Source: PALSA-600 sp963842335 (GTDB lineage: Bacteria; Actinomycetota; Thermoleophilia; Gaiellales; Gaiellaceae). From it: a stretch of 64,000 nucleotides of DNA. The notes beneath the pieces were generated by a model that made no database searches, was not told the origin of the DNA, and saw only the letters and a program-made list of their open reading frames with translations. The stretch spans positions 1 to 64,000 of the forward strand of contig CAWJGF010000024.1 of assembly GCA_963842335.1 (NCBI GenBank), in the 5' to 3' direction. Shown one piece after another: positions 35,029 through 43,397 of the stretch (positions are counted from its first letter, which is position 1; every line of letters starts with the position of its first letter). Made by a program: the position numbers and the translations under genes.

Positions 35029-35865
35029 CTAGATCAGGCCGCAGGCCCTCGCTGTGTTCGGCCAGGGGCCGAAGCCTCGACCGGCGGCGTACGCCCGGGC
35101 CGCCGCCTGCAGCTGCGCCCAAGAGGGCCAGCTGTCGGCGGTGCCGAACCGCGCGAGGAAATCAGCCCCGTACAGGCGCTGGAACTCGAGGTCCATCTGG
35201 AGGCCGCCGTAATAGCCGTTGCCCGTGTTCGACGTCCAGGCGCCCTCGTAGCGGTGAATGCAGTTGAAGTCGTCGGCGAGCCAACCGGGCATCGCGGGTT
35301 TCCGGGCGGCGTGGAGGGCGACGGCGAGCGCAGCCGCCGCGCTGCGCCGCTGCCAGAGCCGCAGGGTGCCGCGGTCACTCGCCGCGCGGGCGCTCGCGAA
35401 GGCCCGCGTCACCTTGCCGGGATAGATGCGGCGCAGGCGCAGGGCGAGCCTGCGGCTGTAACGGAGCCTCGCAGACGCGGACGAGCGGAGGGCGGGCTGC
35501 CGCGGCAGGGGCACCGCGAGGCGCTTGTGGATCGCCGAGAGGGCGCGATGCTCGGCGCGATAGGCGCGCCGCGTCCAGGAATCGAGCGTCCAGCGCAGGT
35601 AGAGGCGATCCGAGCTGCGCCGGTAGGAGTACGACGTCCTCGTCCGCGGCACACGCGCGGCGCGCTGATACGTCCAGGCGAGGGTGCGGTAGTGATCGAC
35701 GAGCGCCCGCAGCGAGGCGAGCGACGCCGGAGTTGCGCTGGGCTTCGCGGCGTGCCCTGCGTGCGCAGCATTGGCTGCGCGCGCGGCACCGACCGCCAGG
35801 ACGGCGGCGGCGAGCGCAAGTGCAAGTCCAGCGCCGAGTGTCCTCAGCGAGGGGGTACAACGCAT
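35029..35865 (-). CDS. Secreted Rpf/transglycosylase-like protein
   Basis: 278 residues. Signal peptide about 1-30 (LALALAAAVLAVGAARA), a basic, Arg/Ser-rich helical middle (50-190) and a C-terminal lysozyme-like domain: FNCIHRYEGAWTSNTGNGYYGGLQMD (200-225) with the catalytic-type Glu207, then WPSWAQLQAAARAYAAGRGFGPWP. Cys202 and Cys275 are placed for a disulfide. This domain occurs in resuscitation-promoting factors and related muralytic enzymes. ATG with AAGGAGG 10 nt upstream. Likely remodels peptidoglycan at the cell surface. Confidence 0.82.
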   Translation of the reverse strand: MRCTPSLRTLGAGLALALAAAVLAVGAARAANAAHAGHAAKPSATPASLASLRALVDHYRTLAWTYQRAARVPRTRTSYSYRRSSDRLYLRWTLDSWTRRAYRAEHRALSAIHKRLAVPLPRQPALRSSASARLRYSRRLALRLRRIYPGKVTRAFASARAASDRGTLRLWQRRSAAAALAVALHAARKPAMPGWLADDFNCIHRYEGAWTSNTGNGYYGGLQMDLEFQRLYGADFLARFGTADSWPSWAQLQAAARAYAAGRGFGPWPNTARACGLI

Positions 35866-35996
35866 AGCAGGTCGTCCTCCTTGGCCCGAGGAAAAGATCC
35901 GCAGGTTCGGCTTTCGGGGGATGTCCGGGAGGCGCCTGGGCGTCTCGCCAACCGAACGACCGCGGCACCGTAGCGACCTCGGTCGACCCGGCGGCG

Positions 35997-36019
35997 GGAA
36001 CTGTTGAGGAAACTGTTAA
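35997..36019. repeat. Short direct repeat upstream of the Rpf-like gene
   Basis: GGAACTGTTGA is followed at once by GGAAACTGTTAA, an AT-richer patch about 135 bp upstream of the Rpf-like start. Possibly part of its promoter or an operator; this is weak. Confidence 0.35.
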
Positions 36020-36192
36020 GGCAACGGGAGGTCGCGCGGCGGCGGGCAGGTCGCCCCAAAATCCCGGCCGAGCCCGTGCCTGTCCGGGTTTTCGCGGTAG
36101 CCGCTGCGCCTCATCGGTGTTGCCTGAACTGCTTCCAGACGACCGGGAAACCCTTGCAAAATCCATACAAGATCGCCCTCCTGACCCGTCGG

Positions 36193-36400
36193 ATCGAGCC
36201 GTGTCCAGTGCCGCCACGGCCGGTGCCAGGCACCGTCGCGGAGGTGTGACAAGTTGTCCACACAGGCGGGCGGCCGCTCTCGCGAAACGGCTCCAATGCC
36301 AGCGAAACGGCCGCGAGCTACGCCGAACCCGAGCCGTGTCGAACGGAGCCGCGTCCGGTGCCAGGCACCGTTACCGGAGTGTGACAATGCGCCCACAGGG
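36193..36400. repeat. REP-like pair with a 15-bp palindromic core
   Basis: Two imperfect copies of a roughly 70-bp unit, 36193-36264 and 36329-36400. Each has CGAGCCGTGTC, then the perfect palindrome CGGTGCCAGGCACCG (36221-36235 and 36356-36370), then GTGTGACAA and CCACAG. The interval 35866-36476 holds no gene. A related pair is at 56416-56537. Such elements are typical of RAYT-associated REP sequences, but no transposase is here. Confidence 0.7.
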
Positions 36401-36476
36401 CCGACCGGGACGGGCTGCTGAACGCGGGTCGGAGGAGGCGCGCAGTCGGCGCTGGATGGACGTCCTCGAGGTCGAG

Positions 36477-37202
36477 TCAGCGGAAGAGATCGAGCTCGGG
36501 CTCGATCAGCAGGTCCTGCCCGGTTCCCTCGCCGGCGAGCTGCAGCCCCCGGACGATCACCACCGGGACGCCCTCCGCTTTGCCGCGTGCAAGGTCCGCG
36601 GCGCCGGCGATCTCGTCGGCGATGGCAACCCGGCTCGAGCGCAGCTCGTAGCCGATCCGGTCGGTCGTCCCGCGCAGGTCGAGAATCGGTGCGAAGCCGG
36701 CGACGCCGATCGCGATGTCGGTCGTTCCCTGACGGAACGGCCGCCCGAACGAATCCGTGACGACGACGGCCACCGAGCAGCCGGTCAGCTCACCCAGCGC
36801 GGCTCTGAGGCCGCGGGCGCTCTCATCAGGGTCGACCGGCAGCAGGACGAGCGTTCCCGGCTCGGATGCGTTCGAGTGGTCGACCCCCGACGACGCGCAG
36901 ATGAACCCGTGCCGGGTCTCGGTGATCACGAGCGGCGCCCGCTCCCGGATGATCCCCTTCGCCTCACGCAGGATCACTTCGAGCTCACGCGGGTCACGCT
37001 CGCCCGCCGCAAGCACCCCGGCCTGCTCCGAGGCCTCGTAGTCGTCCAGGCGCACGACGCGCCCTTCGGCTTTCGACACGACCTTCTGGGCGACGACGAC
37101 CACATCGCCGTTCTCGAGCGCTGCGAGCGCGGCGACCATCGCTGCGAGGTCGTCGCCCGTCCGGATCTCCGGCAGGCCGCGCACGGGCAGGAGCTGAATC
37201 AC
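36477..37202 (-). CDS. cofE: Coenzyme F420-0:L-glutamate ligase
   Basis: Adds L-glutamate residues to F420-0 using GTP. 241 residues, the short CofE form without the FMN-reductase domain fused to it in mycobacterial FbiB. VRGLPEIRTGDDLAAMV, DVVVVAQKVVSKAEGRVV, ITETRHGFICASSGVDHSNA, VVVTDSFGRPFRQGTTDIAIGVAG and IADEIAGAADLARGKAEGVPVVIVRG are the family blocks. GTG start in GTGA overlap with npdG. Last gene of the F420 operon. FbiB's second half (dehydro-F420 reduction) is absent from the window. Confidence 0.95.
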   Translation of the reverse strand: MIQLLPVRGLPEIRTGDDLAAMVAALAALENGDVVVVAQKVVSKAEGRVVRLDDYEASEQAGVLAAGERDPRELEVILREAKGIIRERAPLVITETRHGFICASSGVDHSNASEPGTLVLLPVDPDESARGLRAALGELTGCSVAVVVTDSFGRPFRQGTTDIAIGVAGFAPILDLRGTTDRIGYELRSSRVAIADEIAGAADLARGKAEGVPVVIVRGLQLAGEGTGQDLLIEPELDLFR

Positions 37203-37843
37203 TCGGAGAGCTCGGGAACGCCGGAGATGCGAACACCGGCGTGCGCCTTGTAACGGCGGTTCAGGTTCACGATCACCGCGGTCATCCCCTCGAGGGCGCG
37301 GGCGCTCGCAAGCGGGCCTGCGTCGAGCGCACGACCCGCGACGAGCTTGCTCGCGAATTCGAGCGCAAGCTCCTTCGCGGGAGCGTCATCGCCGCAGATC
37401 AAGGCGTCTTCATGAGGCGGCGCAGCGTCCAGGTTCGCCGCTGCGATCGAATGAAGTCCCGCAACGACCGGCGCGCTCACGAGGTCCTGCACGCGCTCCG
37501 CGAGACTGCGCGCCTCGGCGTCGGGAAGCATGCCGACTCCCTTCTCGAACCGAATCGCGCTCGCCACCGAGAGGAGCGGCGTCGCGCCGAGCGCCCCGTC
37601 GACGGCGCGCGCCGTGTCGAGCGCGCCCTCCGCCTTCACCGCCAGCACAGCGAGGTCTGCCCCGGCGACGGCCTCCTCATTCGTGGCGCCCGAAACACGG
37701 CCGCCGCCCAGCTCGACCGCAGTCTCCTGCGCACGAGCGGCGTCCCGTGACCCGATCACGATGTCGTCCTCCCCGAGCGCCGCAAGCCGTCCTGCGAGCG
37801 CGCGACCGAAGCTGCCCGTGCCGCCGAGGATCGCGACCCTCAC
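37199..37843 (-). CDS. npdG: F420-dependent NADP reductase
   Basis: 214-residue Rossmann protein that passes hydride between NADPH and F420. VRVAILGGTGSFGRALAGRLA (1-21) is the NADP loop, IVIGSRDAARAQ the second strand, and LISVASAIRFE-like and VVAGLHSIAAANLD segments fit the NpdG/Fno family. I start it at the GTG at 37843 because the longer open frame overlaps cofD and is Arg-rich nonsense. GTGA overlaps at both ends (with cofD and cofE). Its place inside the biosynthetic operon implies that F420 is charged with NADPH here. Confidence 0.92.
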   Translation of the reverse strand: MRVAILGGTGSFGRALAGRLAALGEDDIVIGSRDAARAQETAVELGGGRVSGATNEEAVAGADLAVLAVKAEGALDTARAVDGALGATPLLSVASAIRFEKGVGMLPDAEARSLAERVQDLVSAPVVAGLHSIAAANLDAAPPHEDALICGDDAPAKELALEFASKLVAGRALDAGPLASARALEGMTAVIVNLNRRYKAHAGVRISGVPELSE

Positions 37844-38769
37844 GCGAGCGCACCGGCGGCATGCACCGCTGCGGCCGCAAGGCGACGCGCGGCGCTCGCA
37901 TCGCTCATGAGCGTCTGCGTGACGACGGTGCTTCGCAACCCGGGCACCGGCGTGGACGGCGCATCGGCCTCGTCGACGACGAGGACGTCGATGAGCCCGT
38001 CGTAACAGGCGGCGACATGGGTCGGCGTCGTGCCGCCGGCGAGCCGAGCCAACATCCGGTCGGCCGGCCCCTTCACGGCGCGGCCGCCGATCAGCGGACT
38101 GACCGCGACGCACGGGACGCTGCGTCGCTCCAGCGCCGAGCGGATGTCGTCGACCGCGAGAATCGGGCCGATCGAGACGTACGGGTTGCTCGGGGCGATG
38201 AGGATCAGGTCGGCGCCTGCGAGCGCCTCGACAACACCCGGCGCAGGGCGAGCCTCGGGGGCGCCGGCGTAGTGGACAGCATCGACTTCGTCCTGGTGGC
38301 CGCGCGCGACGAACCAGGTCTGGAACGGGAACGTCCCGGCAGGGGTCTCGAGAAACGTCCGGACGGGCTCGTCCGTCGCGGGCAGCAGCGCCGGCTCGAG
38401 CCCGAGGGCGTGGGCGAGCCGCTCCGTCACTTCCGAGAGCGGCAGGCCCGCCCGCAGCAACTCGCTCCGGACGAGGTGCAGACCGATGTCGCGATCACCG
38501 AGCCGGAACCACGACTCGCCGCCGAGCGCGGCGACCGAGTCGAGCGCCTGCCAGCTCTCGCCGGCGCGGCCCCACCCACGCTCTTCGTCGGCAAGGCCTG
38601 TGAGGGTGTAGAGGATGCTGTCGAGATCGGGCGAGACGCGCAGCCCGAGCACCTCGAGGTCATCCGCGATGTTGCCGACGATCGTGACGCCCGCCGGGTC
38701 GACGACCCCGACGAGCCCGCGGAGAAACCTCGCGCCGCCGACCCCGCCCGAGAGAACCGCGACCTTCAC
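37840..38769 (-). CDS. cofD: 2-phospho-L-lactate (or enolpyruvyl) transferase
   Basis: Joins the phosphoenolpyruvyl or phospholactyl-guanosine to Fo to make (dehydro-)F420-0. 309 residues: VAVLSGGVGGARFLRGL (3-19), VGNIADDLEVLGLRVSPDLDSILYTLTGL and ADLILIAPSNPYVSIGPILAV are diagnostic. The GTG start follows cofC by 13 nt; its stop overlaps npdG. Known as fbiA in mycobacteria. Confidence 0.96.
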   Translation of the reverse strand: MKVAVLSGGVGGARFLRGLVGVVDPAGVTIVGNIADDLEVLGLRVSPDLDSILYTLTGLADEERGWGRAGESWQALDSVAALGGESWFRLGDRDIGLHLVRSELLRAGLPLSEVTERLAHALGLEPALLPATDEPVRTFLETPAGTFPFQTWFVARGHQDEVDAVHYAGAPEARPAPGVVEALAGADLILIAPSNPYVSIGPILAVDDIRSALERRSVPCVAVSPLIGGRAVKGPADRMLARLAGGTTPTHVAACYDGLIDVLVVDEADAPSTPVPGLRSTVVTQTLMSDASAARRLAAAAVHAAGALA

Positions 38770-38782
38770 GCCGCCGCGCCCC

Positions 38783-39376
38783 TCACGCTGCGGCGCCTAG
38801 ATGCAGCGCCACCAATACGCGCCGGGTATTCGACCCCACGCGGGGCGCGAGGCGCCGGAGATCGTCGAGCGTGTCCACGTCATCGCTCAGGTTCGGGACA
38901 TCAACGAGGCGCGACGGCCCGAGCGCGGCAAACCGCTCGGCACTCCCCGGCCCGTAGAGCGGCTCGAAGAGGCTCGCGCGGGCGAACGCGACGGCATTCG
39001 TCGTACCGTCGGCCGCGGCGGCGAGGGCAAGGCCGTCCTCGGGCACGGCGCCTGCGAGCGCCAGCAGATCGCGAGGAGTCGCACACGGCAGGTCGGCGTT
39101 GACGACGAGGTAGACGGCGGCCGGAGTCGCCCCCGCGATGTCGAGTGCCGCCTGCACCGCCGCTCCTTGACCGCGCCGCGGGTCGGCCACGAGTTGCACC
39201 CCATCCGGCAGCGCCGGCGCCTCCGAGGCGACGACGAGCACGCGCCCGACTGCCAGCGCGGCGACGAGGACGTCGGCCAGCATGGCCTCGGCGAGCTGGG
39301 TACGCCCCCGCTCGGAGACCGGGTCGAGCCGGCGCTTCGGATCGCTGCCGCGGAAGGGTACGACGACGGTCGGCAT
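38783..39376 (-). CDS. cofC: 2-phospho-L-lactate/PEP guanylyltransferase
   Basis: Activates phospholactate or phosphoenolpyruvate with GTP for CofD. 197 residues, nucleotidyltransferase fold: VVVPFRGSDPKRRLDPVSERGR (4-25), DPRRGQGAAVQAAL, VYLVVNADLPCATPRDL (the metal Asp) and DGTTNAVAFA. First gene of cofC-cofD-npdG-cofE, divergent from the PolX-like gene with only 20 bp between the start codons. The Fo synthase genes are not in the window. Confidence 0.93.
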   Translation of the reverse strand: MPTVVVPFRGSDPKRRLDPVSERGRTQLAEAMLADVLVAALAVGRVLVVASEAPALPDGVQLVADPRRGQGAAVQAALDIAGATPAAVYLVVNADLPCATPRDLLALAGAVPEDGLALAAAADGTTNAVAFARASLFEPLYGPGSAERFAALGPSRLVDVPNLSDDVDTLDDLRRLAPRVGSNTRRVLVALHLGAAA

Positions 39377-39384
39377 CGCTCGGG

Positions 39385-39390
39385 GACACT
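39385..39390 (+). promoter_or_regulatory. Probable leaderless -10 for the PolX-like gene
   Basis: GACACT at -12 to -7 from the GTG at 39397; on the other strand TAGTGT overlaps it at -15 to -10 from the cofC ATG. Confidence 0.35.
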
Positions 39391-39396
39391 ACCGAG

Positions 39397-41031
39397 GTGG
39401 CAGGACCCGACAACGCCGCGATCGCCGAGCGCCTCGAGACGCTCGCCTCCCTGCTCGATCTCGCCGGATCGAGCCACTACAGCGTGCGCGCCTACCGGCG
39501 GGCCGCGGAGCTGATCCGCGCGACTCCGGCCCCGGTGGCCCAACTCGTCTCCGGTGGCCGGGCGCGCGAGCTGCGGGGGATCGGAGCGTCGATCGAGGCC
39601 CGTCTCCGAGAGCTCGTCGAAACGGGGGGCCTGAAGGAGATCGACGAGCTGGAGAGCGAGGTGCAACCGGAGCTCGTCGGACTCGGCAGGCTGGTCGGCC
39701 TCGCCCCCAAGCGGATGGTCGCGCTCGGGCGGGCGCTCGGCGTCCGCACGGCCGCCGAGCTGCGGACCGCTGCTGCCGAGGGCAGGCTGAGCGAGGTCCC
39801 GGGCATCGGGCCGCAGACCGAGGCCAAGATCCGAGAGGCGCTCGACAGACCGCAGCCGTCGCCCCGGCGCGGCCTCCTCCTGAACCGCTCGCGCCAGCTC
39901 GCCGGCGGGATCGCCGCGGCGCTCGGCGGCCAGGTCGCCGGCGATCCGCGTCGCTTCAAGGACGCGTCGGAGCGGCTCGCCGTCGTCGTCGCGGACTCCG
40001 ACCCTGACACGGTGCTCGACCGCTTCGCCGCGCTGCCCGAGATCGTCTCGGTCGTCGATCGGTCTCAGGGGCGCGCGGTCGGAGTGACGGTGGACGGGGT
40101 GCCGGTCGAGCTCGTGGTTGCGGAGCCGGCGCGCTTTGGCACTGCCCTCGTGCGGGCAACCGGGAGCGAGACGTACGTCGCCGCCCTCGAGACACTGGCC
40201 GGGACGCTGCCCGATGCGGAAGACGAGGCCTCTGTCTTTGCCGCGCTCGGGATTCCCTATCTGCCACCCGAGCTACGTGAAGACCCGTTCACAGGAGAGC
40301 CGCCCGTGCTCGTCGAGCAGGCGGCGATTCGCGGCGACCTGCACGTGCACACGACCTGGTCGGATGGGAAGGCGACAGTGATCGAGATGGCCGAGGCAGG
40401 GCGGGCGCTCGGCTACGACTACATCGCGATCTGCGATCACACGCGCAACGTGCGCGTCGTCCCCGGCCTCGACGCCGACGACCTCCGCCGGCAGGCGGAA
40501 GAGATCGCCTCGGTGAACGAGCAGCTCGCGCCGTTCCGCGTTCTTCGTGGCAGCGAGTGCGACATCCTCGCCGACGGCTCGCTCGACCTGCCTGACGACG
40601 TGCTCGCCGAGCTCGAGTGGGTGCAAGCGTCGGTGCACGCAGGGCAGCGGCAGTCGCGTGACCAGTTGACGAAGCGCACACTCGCGGCGGTGCAGCACCC
40701 GGCCGTGCGTTCGATCAGCCATCCGCAGGGCCGGATCATCAACCACCGGCCGCCCAACGCGGTTGACCTGGAAGCCGTGTTCGCAGCCTGCGCCGAGAAC
40801 GGCACGGCAGTGGAGACGAACGGGCTGCCCGATCGCATCGACCTCGCGTCTGAGCTCGTGCGCGACGCGATCCGCGCCGGGGTCCTCATCACGTGCTCGA
40901 CCGACGCGCACTCGGTCCGCGGGCTGCAGAACATGGAGCTCGCCGTCGCGACCGCGCGGCGCGCCTGGGCGACCGGCGCCGCCATTCTCAACACCCGGCC
41001 ATTCTCCGAGGTCAGTGCTCTGAAGAGCTGA
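39397..41031 (+). CDS. PolX-like protein with dead polymerase site and intact PHP domain
   Basis: 544 residues with the DNA polymerase X layout: N-terminal HhH/8-kDa region (YSVRAYRRAAELI, ELRGIGASIEARL, EVPGIGPQTEAKI), palm (about 170-270) and a C-terminal PHP phosphoesterase. In the palm, where polymerases have GS...GDxD and a third Asp, this protein has GDPRR, then Arg193 and Ala195 in SERLAVVV and Glu238 in VPVELVV, so nucleotidyl transfer is very unlikely. The PHP site is whole: DLHVHTTWSDG (314-324), AICDHTR, ECDIL, QASVHAG, ISHPQGR, ETNG and STDAHS. I predict a 3'-5' exonuclease or AP/phosphatase function only. Confidence 0.88.
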   Translation: MAGPDNAAIAERLETLASLLDLAGSSHYSVRAYRRAAELIRATPAPVAQLVSGGRARELRGIGASIEARLRELVETGGLKEIDELESEVQPELVGLGRLVGLAPKRMVALGRALGVRTAAELRTAAAEGRLSEVPGIGPQTEAKIREALDRPQPSPRRGLLLNRSRQLAGGIAAALGGQVAGDPRRFKDASERLAVVVADSDPDTVLDRFAALPEIVSVVDRSQGRAVGVTVDGVPVELVVAEPARFGTALVRATGSETYVAALETLAGTLPDAEDEASVFAALGIPYLPPELREDPFTGEPPVLVEQAAIRGDLHVHTTWSDGKATVIEMAEAGRALGYDYIAICDHTRNVRVVPGLDADDLRRQAEEIASVNEQLAPFRVLRGSECDILADGSLDLPDDVLAELEWVQASVHAGQRQSRDQLTKRTLAAVQHPAVRSISHPQGRIINHRPPNAVDLEAVFAACAENGTAVETNGLPDRIDLASELVRDAIRAGVLITCSTDAHSVRGLQNMELAVATARRAWATGAAILNTRPFSEVSALKS

Positions 41032-41275
41032 TCTCGTCGATCGCGAGCCAGTGCGTGCCCCGCAGCGCGGCGACGACCTGCGGGTCGGTGTGATCGGGGT
41101 TGTAGACATGCGACTCGAGGTCGCAGCAGACAGCGATGGTGTCGCGCGAGACCCCTTCGAGCAGCACGAACGCATCGGCCGGCAAGTGAACCTCGCCGAT
41201 CGTGTAGTGCATGAACTGCAGCTCAGGAGCGCGCTCCATGAGCGTGGGCCAGTCGGGGCAGGAACGAGAGCTCAC
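41012..41275 (-). CDS. Small protein of unknown function at the end of the heme-Wzt operon
   Basis: 87 residues, soluble, not recognised. It has WPTLMERAPELQFMHYTIGEVHLP, then DTIAVCCDLESHVYNPDHTDPQVV. The two adjacent Cys and the His/Asp-rich stretch might bind metal, but this is a guess. The GTG start overlaps the Wzt stop as GTGA, so it is translated from the same mRNA. Its 3' end overlaps the PolX-like gene by 20 nt. Confidence 0.6.
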   Translation of the reverse strand: MSSRSCPDWPTLMERAPELQFMHYTIGEVHLPADAFVLLEGVSRDTIAVCCDLESHVYNPDHTDPQVVAALRGTHWLAIDEISSSEH

Positions 41276-42501
41276 GGCCGCGGGATTGGCGCGCTCTCGA
41301 CATTTTCCTGCATGGACCAGATTCCGTCGAGGAGGACGGCGCCGGTCTGTGCGCCTGACGGAAAGACGAAGAATCGCATCGCATCGTCGAGTGTGTGCAA
41401 CGGGCGGCCGGCGCTGTCGAGCAACGCGAGCCGCAAGTGGAAGCGCCCGTCAGCCAGCGGCAGGCGACCGAGGCGGAACCGCAGCTCGCGCTCGCCCGTG
41501 CCCCCGTTCCAGCCGAGCGCCGCCGTCTCCTGAGCGACGGTTGCGAGCACGAGGCCGCCGTCGTCCCGCAGTTCCAGCAGGACACGCGGCGGCGCGACGC
41601 CCTGTTCGGCGGCAACGACGAGCCGCACCGTCGCAGGCTCCCCGGCCGTGAACTGTGTGCGCTCGTCACCGTCGTCGTCGATCAGCTCGGCCGAGACGAT
41701 GCGTGCCTCGCCGCTTCCCCACTCGCGCAAGCCCGCCTCGAGCTCGTCGGGGTTGGCATCCTCGGAGAGCAGGCGCCGGTACGCGGCGATCGCCTCGCGG
41801 GTCGGCCCGTCGAAAGCGACCTCGCCCTGCCGCAGGAGGACTGCGCGATCGCAGAGGCGCTCGACGGCCTGCGCATCGTGCGAGACGAAGAGAATCGTTC
41901 CACCGCGGTTCTTGAACTCCGCGATCTTGCCGAAGCATTTCCGTTGGAACTGCTCGTCGCCGACGGCGAAGACCTCGTCGAGCAGCAGCACATCGGACTG
42001 GATGTGCGCTGCGACCGAGAAGCCGAGCCGCATGTACATCCCCGACGAGTACGTGCGGACAGGCAGATCGATGAACTTCTCGAGCTCGGCGAACGCGACG
42101 ATCTCATCCATCACCTCGCGCACGCGCGCACGCGACAGGCCGTGGATCGAGCCGTTGAGGTAGACGTTCTCGCGGCCGGTGAAGTCGGGATGGAAGCCCG
42201 CGCCCAGCTCGAGGAGCGACGCGATGCGCCCTGAGGCCTCGATGCGTCCCGACGTCGGCTTGATGATCCCGGAGACGAGCCGAAGCAACGTCGTCTTGCC
42301 CGAGCCGTTGCGTCCGACGAGCCCGACGGCCCCACCGGGCTCCACCGAGAGCGAGACGTCGCGCAGCGCCTGCACCTCGCGGGCAGCGCTCCGGCCGCGC
42401 GAGACGAACACATCTTTCAGCGTCCGCTGCGCCTTCGGGTACACCCGGAACGTCCGCGAGACCCGGTCGACGACGATGCGGCCCGCACCGGGCGCCGTCA
42501 T
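41272..42501 (-). CDS. Wzt-like polysaccharide ABC exporter ATPase with C-terminal carbohydrate-binding domain
   Basis: 409 residues. N-terminal ATPase (1-265): Walker A GRNGSGKTT (63-71), the family-specific GAGFHPDFTGRENVYLNG, signature-like RTYSSGMYMRLGFSVAA, Walker B VLLLDEVFAVGDEQFQRKC and the H-loop LFVSHDAQAV. C-terminal beta-sandwich (about 285-395) of the Wzt type that recognises the glycan end. The membrane partner is probably the ABC-2 permease at 45146-45943. The start overlaps hemH as ATGA, placing it in a heme operon. Confidence 0.93.
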   Translation of the reverse strand: MTAPGAGRIVVDRVSRTFRVYPKAQRTLKDVFVSRGRSAAREVQALRDVSLSVEPGGAVGLVGRNGSGKTTLLRLVSGIIKPTSGRIEASGRIASLLELGAGFHPDFTGRENVYLNGSIHGLSRARVREVMDEIVAFAELEKFIDLPVRTYSSGMYMRLGFSVAAHIQSDVLLLDEVFAVGDEQFQRKCFGKIAEFKNRGGTILFVSHDAQAVERLCDRAVLLRQGEVAFDGPTREAIAAYRRLLSEDANPDELEAGLREWGSGEARIVSAELIDDDGDERTQFTAGEPATVRLVVAAEQGVAPPRVLLELRDDGGLVLATVAQETAALGWNGGTGERELRFRLGRLPLADGRFHLRLALLDSAGRPLHTLDDAMRFFVFPSGAQTGAVLLDGIWSMQENVESAPIPRP

Positions 42502-43397
42502 GTCGCCACCGCCGCGACCGCATTACGCACGATCGCGGCCAGCACACCGATGAACGCAGGCTCCGCGTTCGGCATCTCGATCCGCTCGAGCCGCATCCCG
42601 AGCTCGCCCGCGCGTTCCTGCGCCTCGGTGTCGATGTCCCAACGGATCTCGAGGTGGTCGGAGACGAAGCCGATCGGGCACACGAGCACGTCATCGATGC
42701 CGCGCTCGTGAAGATCGTCGAGATGGTCGAGGATGTCCGGGCCGAGCCACGGCTCGCCCGTCGGCGACTCGCTCTGGAACGAGAACGACCAATCCTCGAT
42801 CCCGGCCGTGTCGGCAACGAGGCGCGCCGTCTCGAGCAACTGGTCACGATACGGATCGCCCTCGTCGATGATCCGCGCGGGCAGGGAGTGCGCGGTGAAG
42901 ATGACGTGCGACTCCGCGTCGCGGATGCGCTCCGCGAGGAACATGACGAGCCCTGCGTCGTCGAACCAGCTCTCGATGAACGTCACGTCCACCCGACCCG
43001 CCACCGCCTCGTCGAGCAGGTTCCGGTAGCCCTTGATCGAGAGGCTGCTGTAGTGAGGCGCGAGCACCAGTCCGACCAGGGCGACGGCGCCGCCGGCAAG
43101 GGCGCCTGCGACCGCCTCGGCGATGCGCGGCTGCCAGTGCTTCATACCGGTGTAGACCGGGACAGCGAGCTCGGCCTGGAGTGCCGCTCGGGTGGCCTCG
43201 GTGATCGCGTTCAGCGGATTCGAGTCCTCGATCCCGAGCCGGCGATAGCGCGACACGAGATCGTCGAGGTGCTCGGGCGCGATCGGGCGGCCGCCGCGGA
43301 TGTCTGCGTAGTAGGCGGGAACGTCGGCGATGCGCTCCGGCGACCCGTAGGCCATCAGGATCACCGCGGTCCCGTTCAACGAAGCCGGCTCAGGCAT
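42498..43397 (-). CDS. hemH: Ferrochelatase (coproporphyrin-type likely)
   Basis: Inserts iron into the porphyrin ring; in Actinobacteria the substrate is normally coproporphyrin III. 299 residues. VILMAYGSPERIADVPAYYADIRGGRP near the start, VLAPHYSSLSIKGY with the catalytic His, FTAHSLPARI, FQSESPTGEPWLGPD with the active-site Glu and VCPIGFVSDHLEIRWDID. ATG at 43397 overlaps hemE by 8 nt; the longer open frame is not conserved. It overlaps the Wzt start by 4 nt. Confidence 0.95.
   Translation of the reverse strand: MPEPASLNGTAVILMAYGSPERIADVPAYYADIRGGRPIAPEHLDDLVSRYRRLGIEDSNPLNAITEATRAALQAELAVPVYTGMKHWQPRIAEAVAGALAGGAVALVGLVLAPHYSSLSIKGYRNLLDEAVAGRVDVTFIESWFDDAGLVMFLAERIRDAESHVIFTAHSLPARIIDEGDPYRDQLLETARLVADTAGIEDWSFSFQSESPTGEPWLGPDILDHLDDLHERGIDDVLVCPIGFVSDHLEIRWDIDTEAQERAGELGMRLERIEMPNAEPAFIGVLAAIVRNAVAAVAT

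Noticed and set aside
35866..36060. c-di-AMP (ydaO) riboswitch upstream of the Rpf-like gene
   Set aside because: Rpf genes in actinobacteria often have one, and a GAAAGCCGAACC stretch looks similar, but the GGGTGAATC and CAGCTAACC blocks are absent.
31923..36400. Mobile element or prophage in the frameshift and repeat region
   Set aside because: No integrase, transposase, att-like ends or change in base composition was seen.
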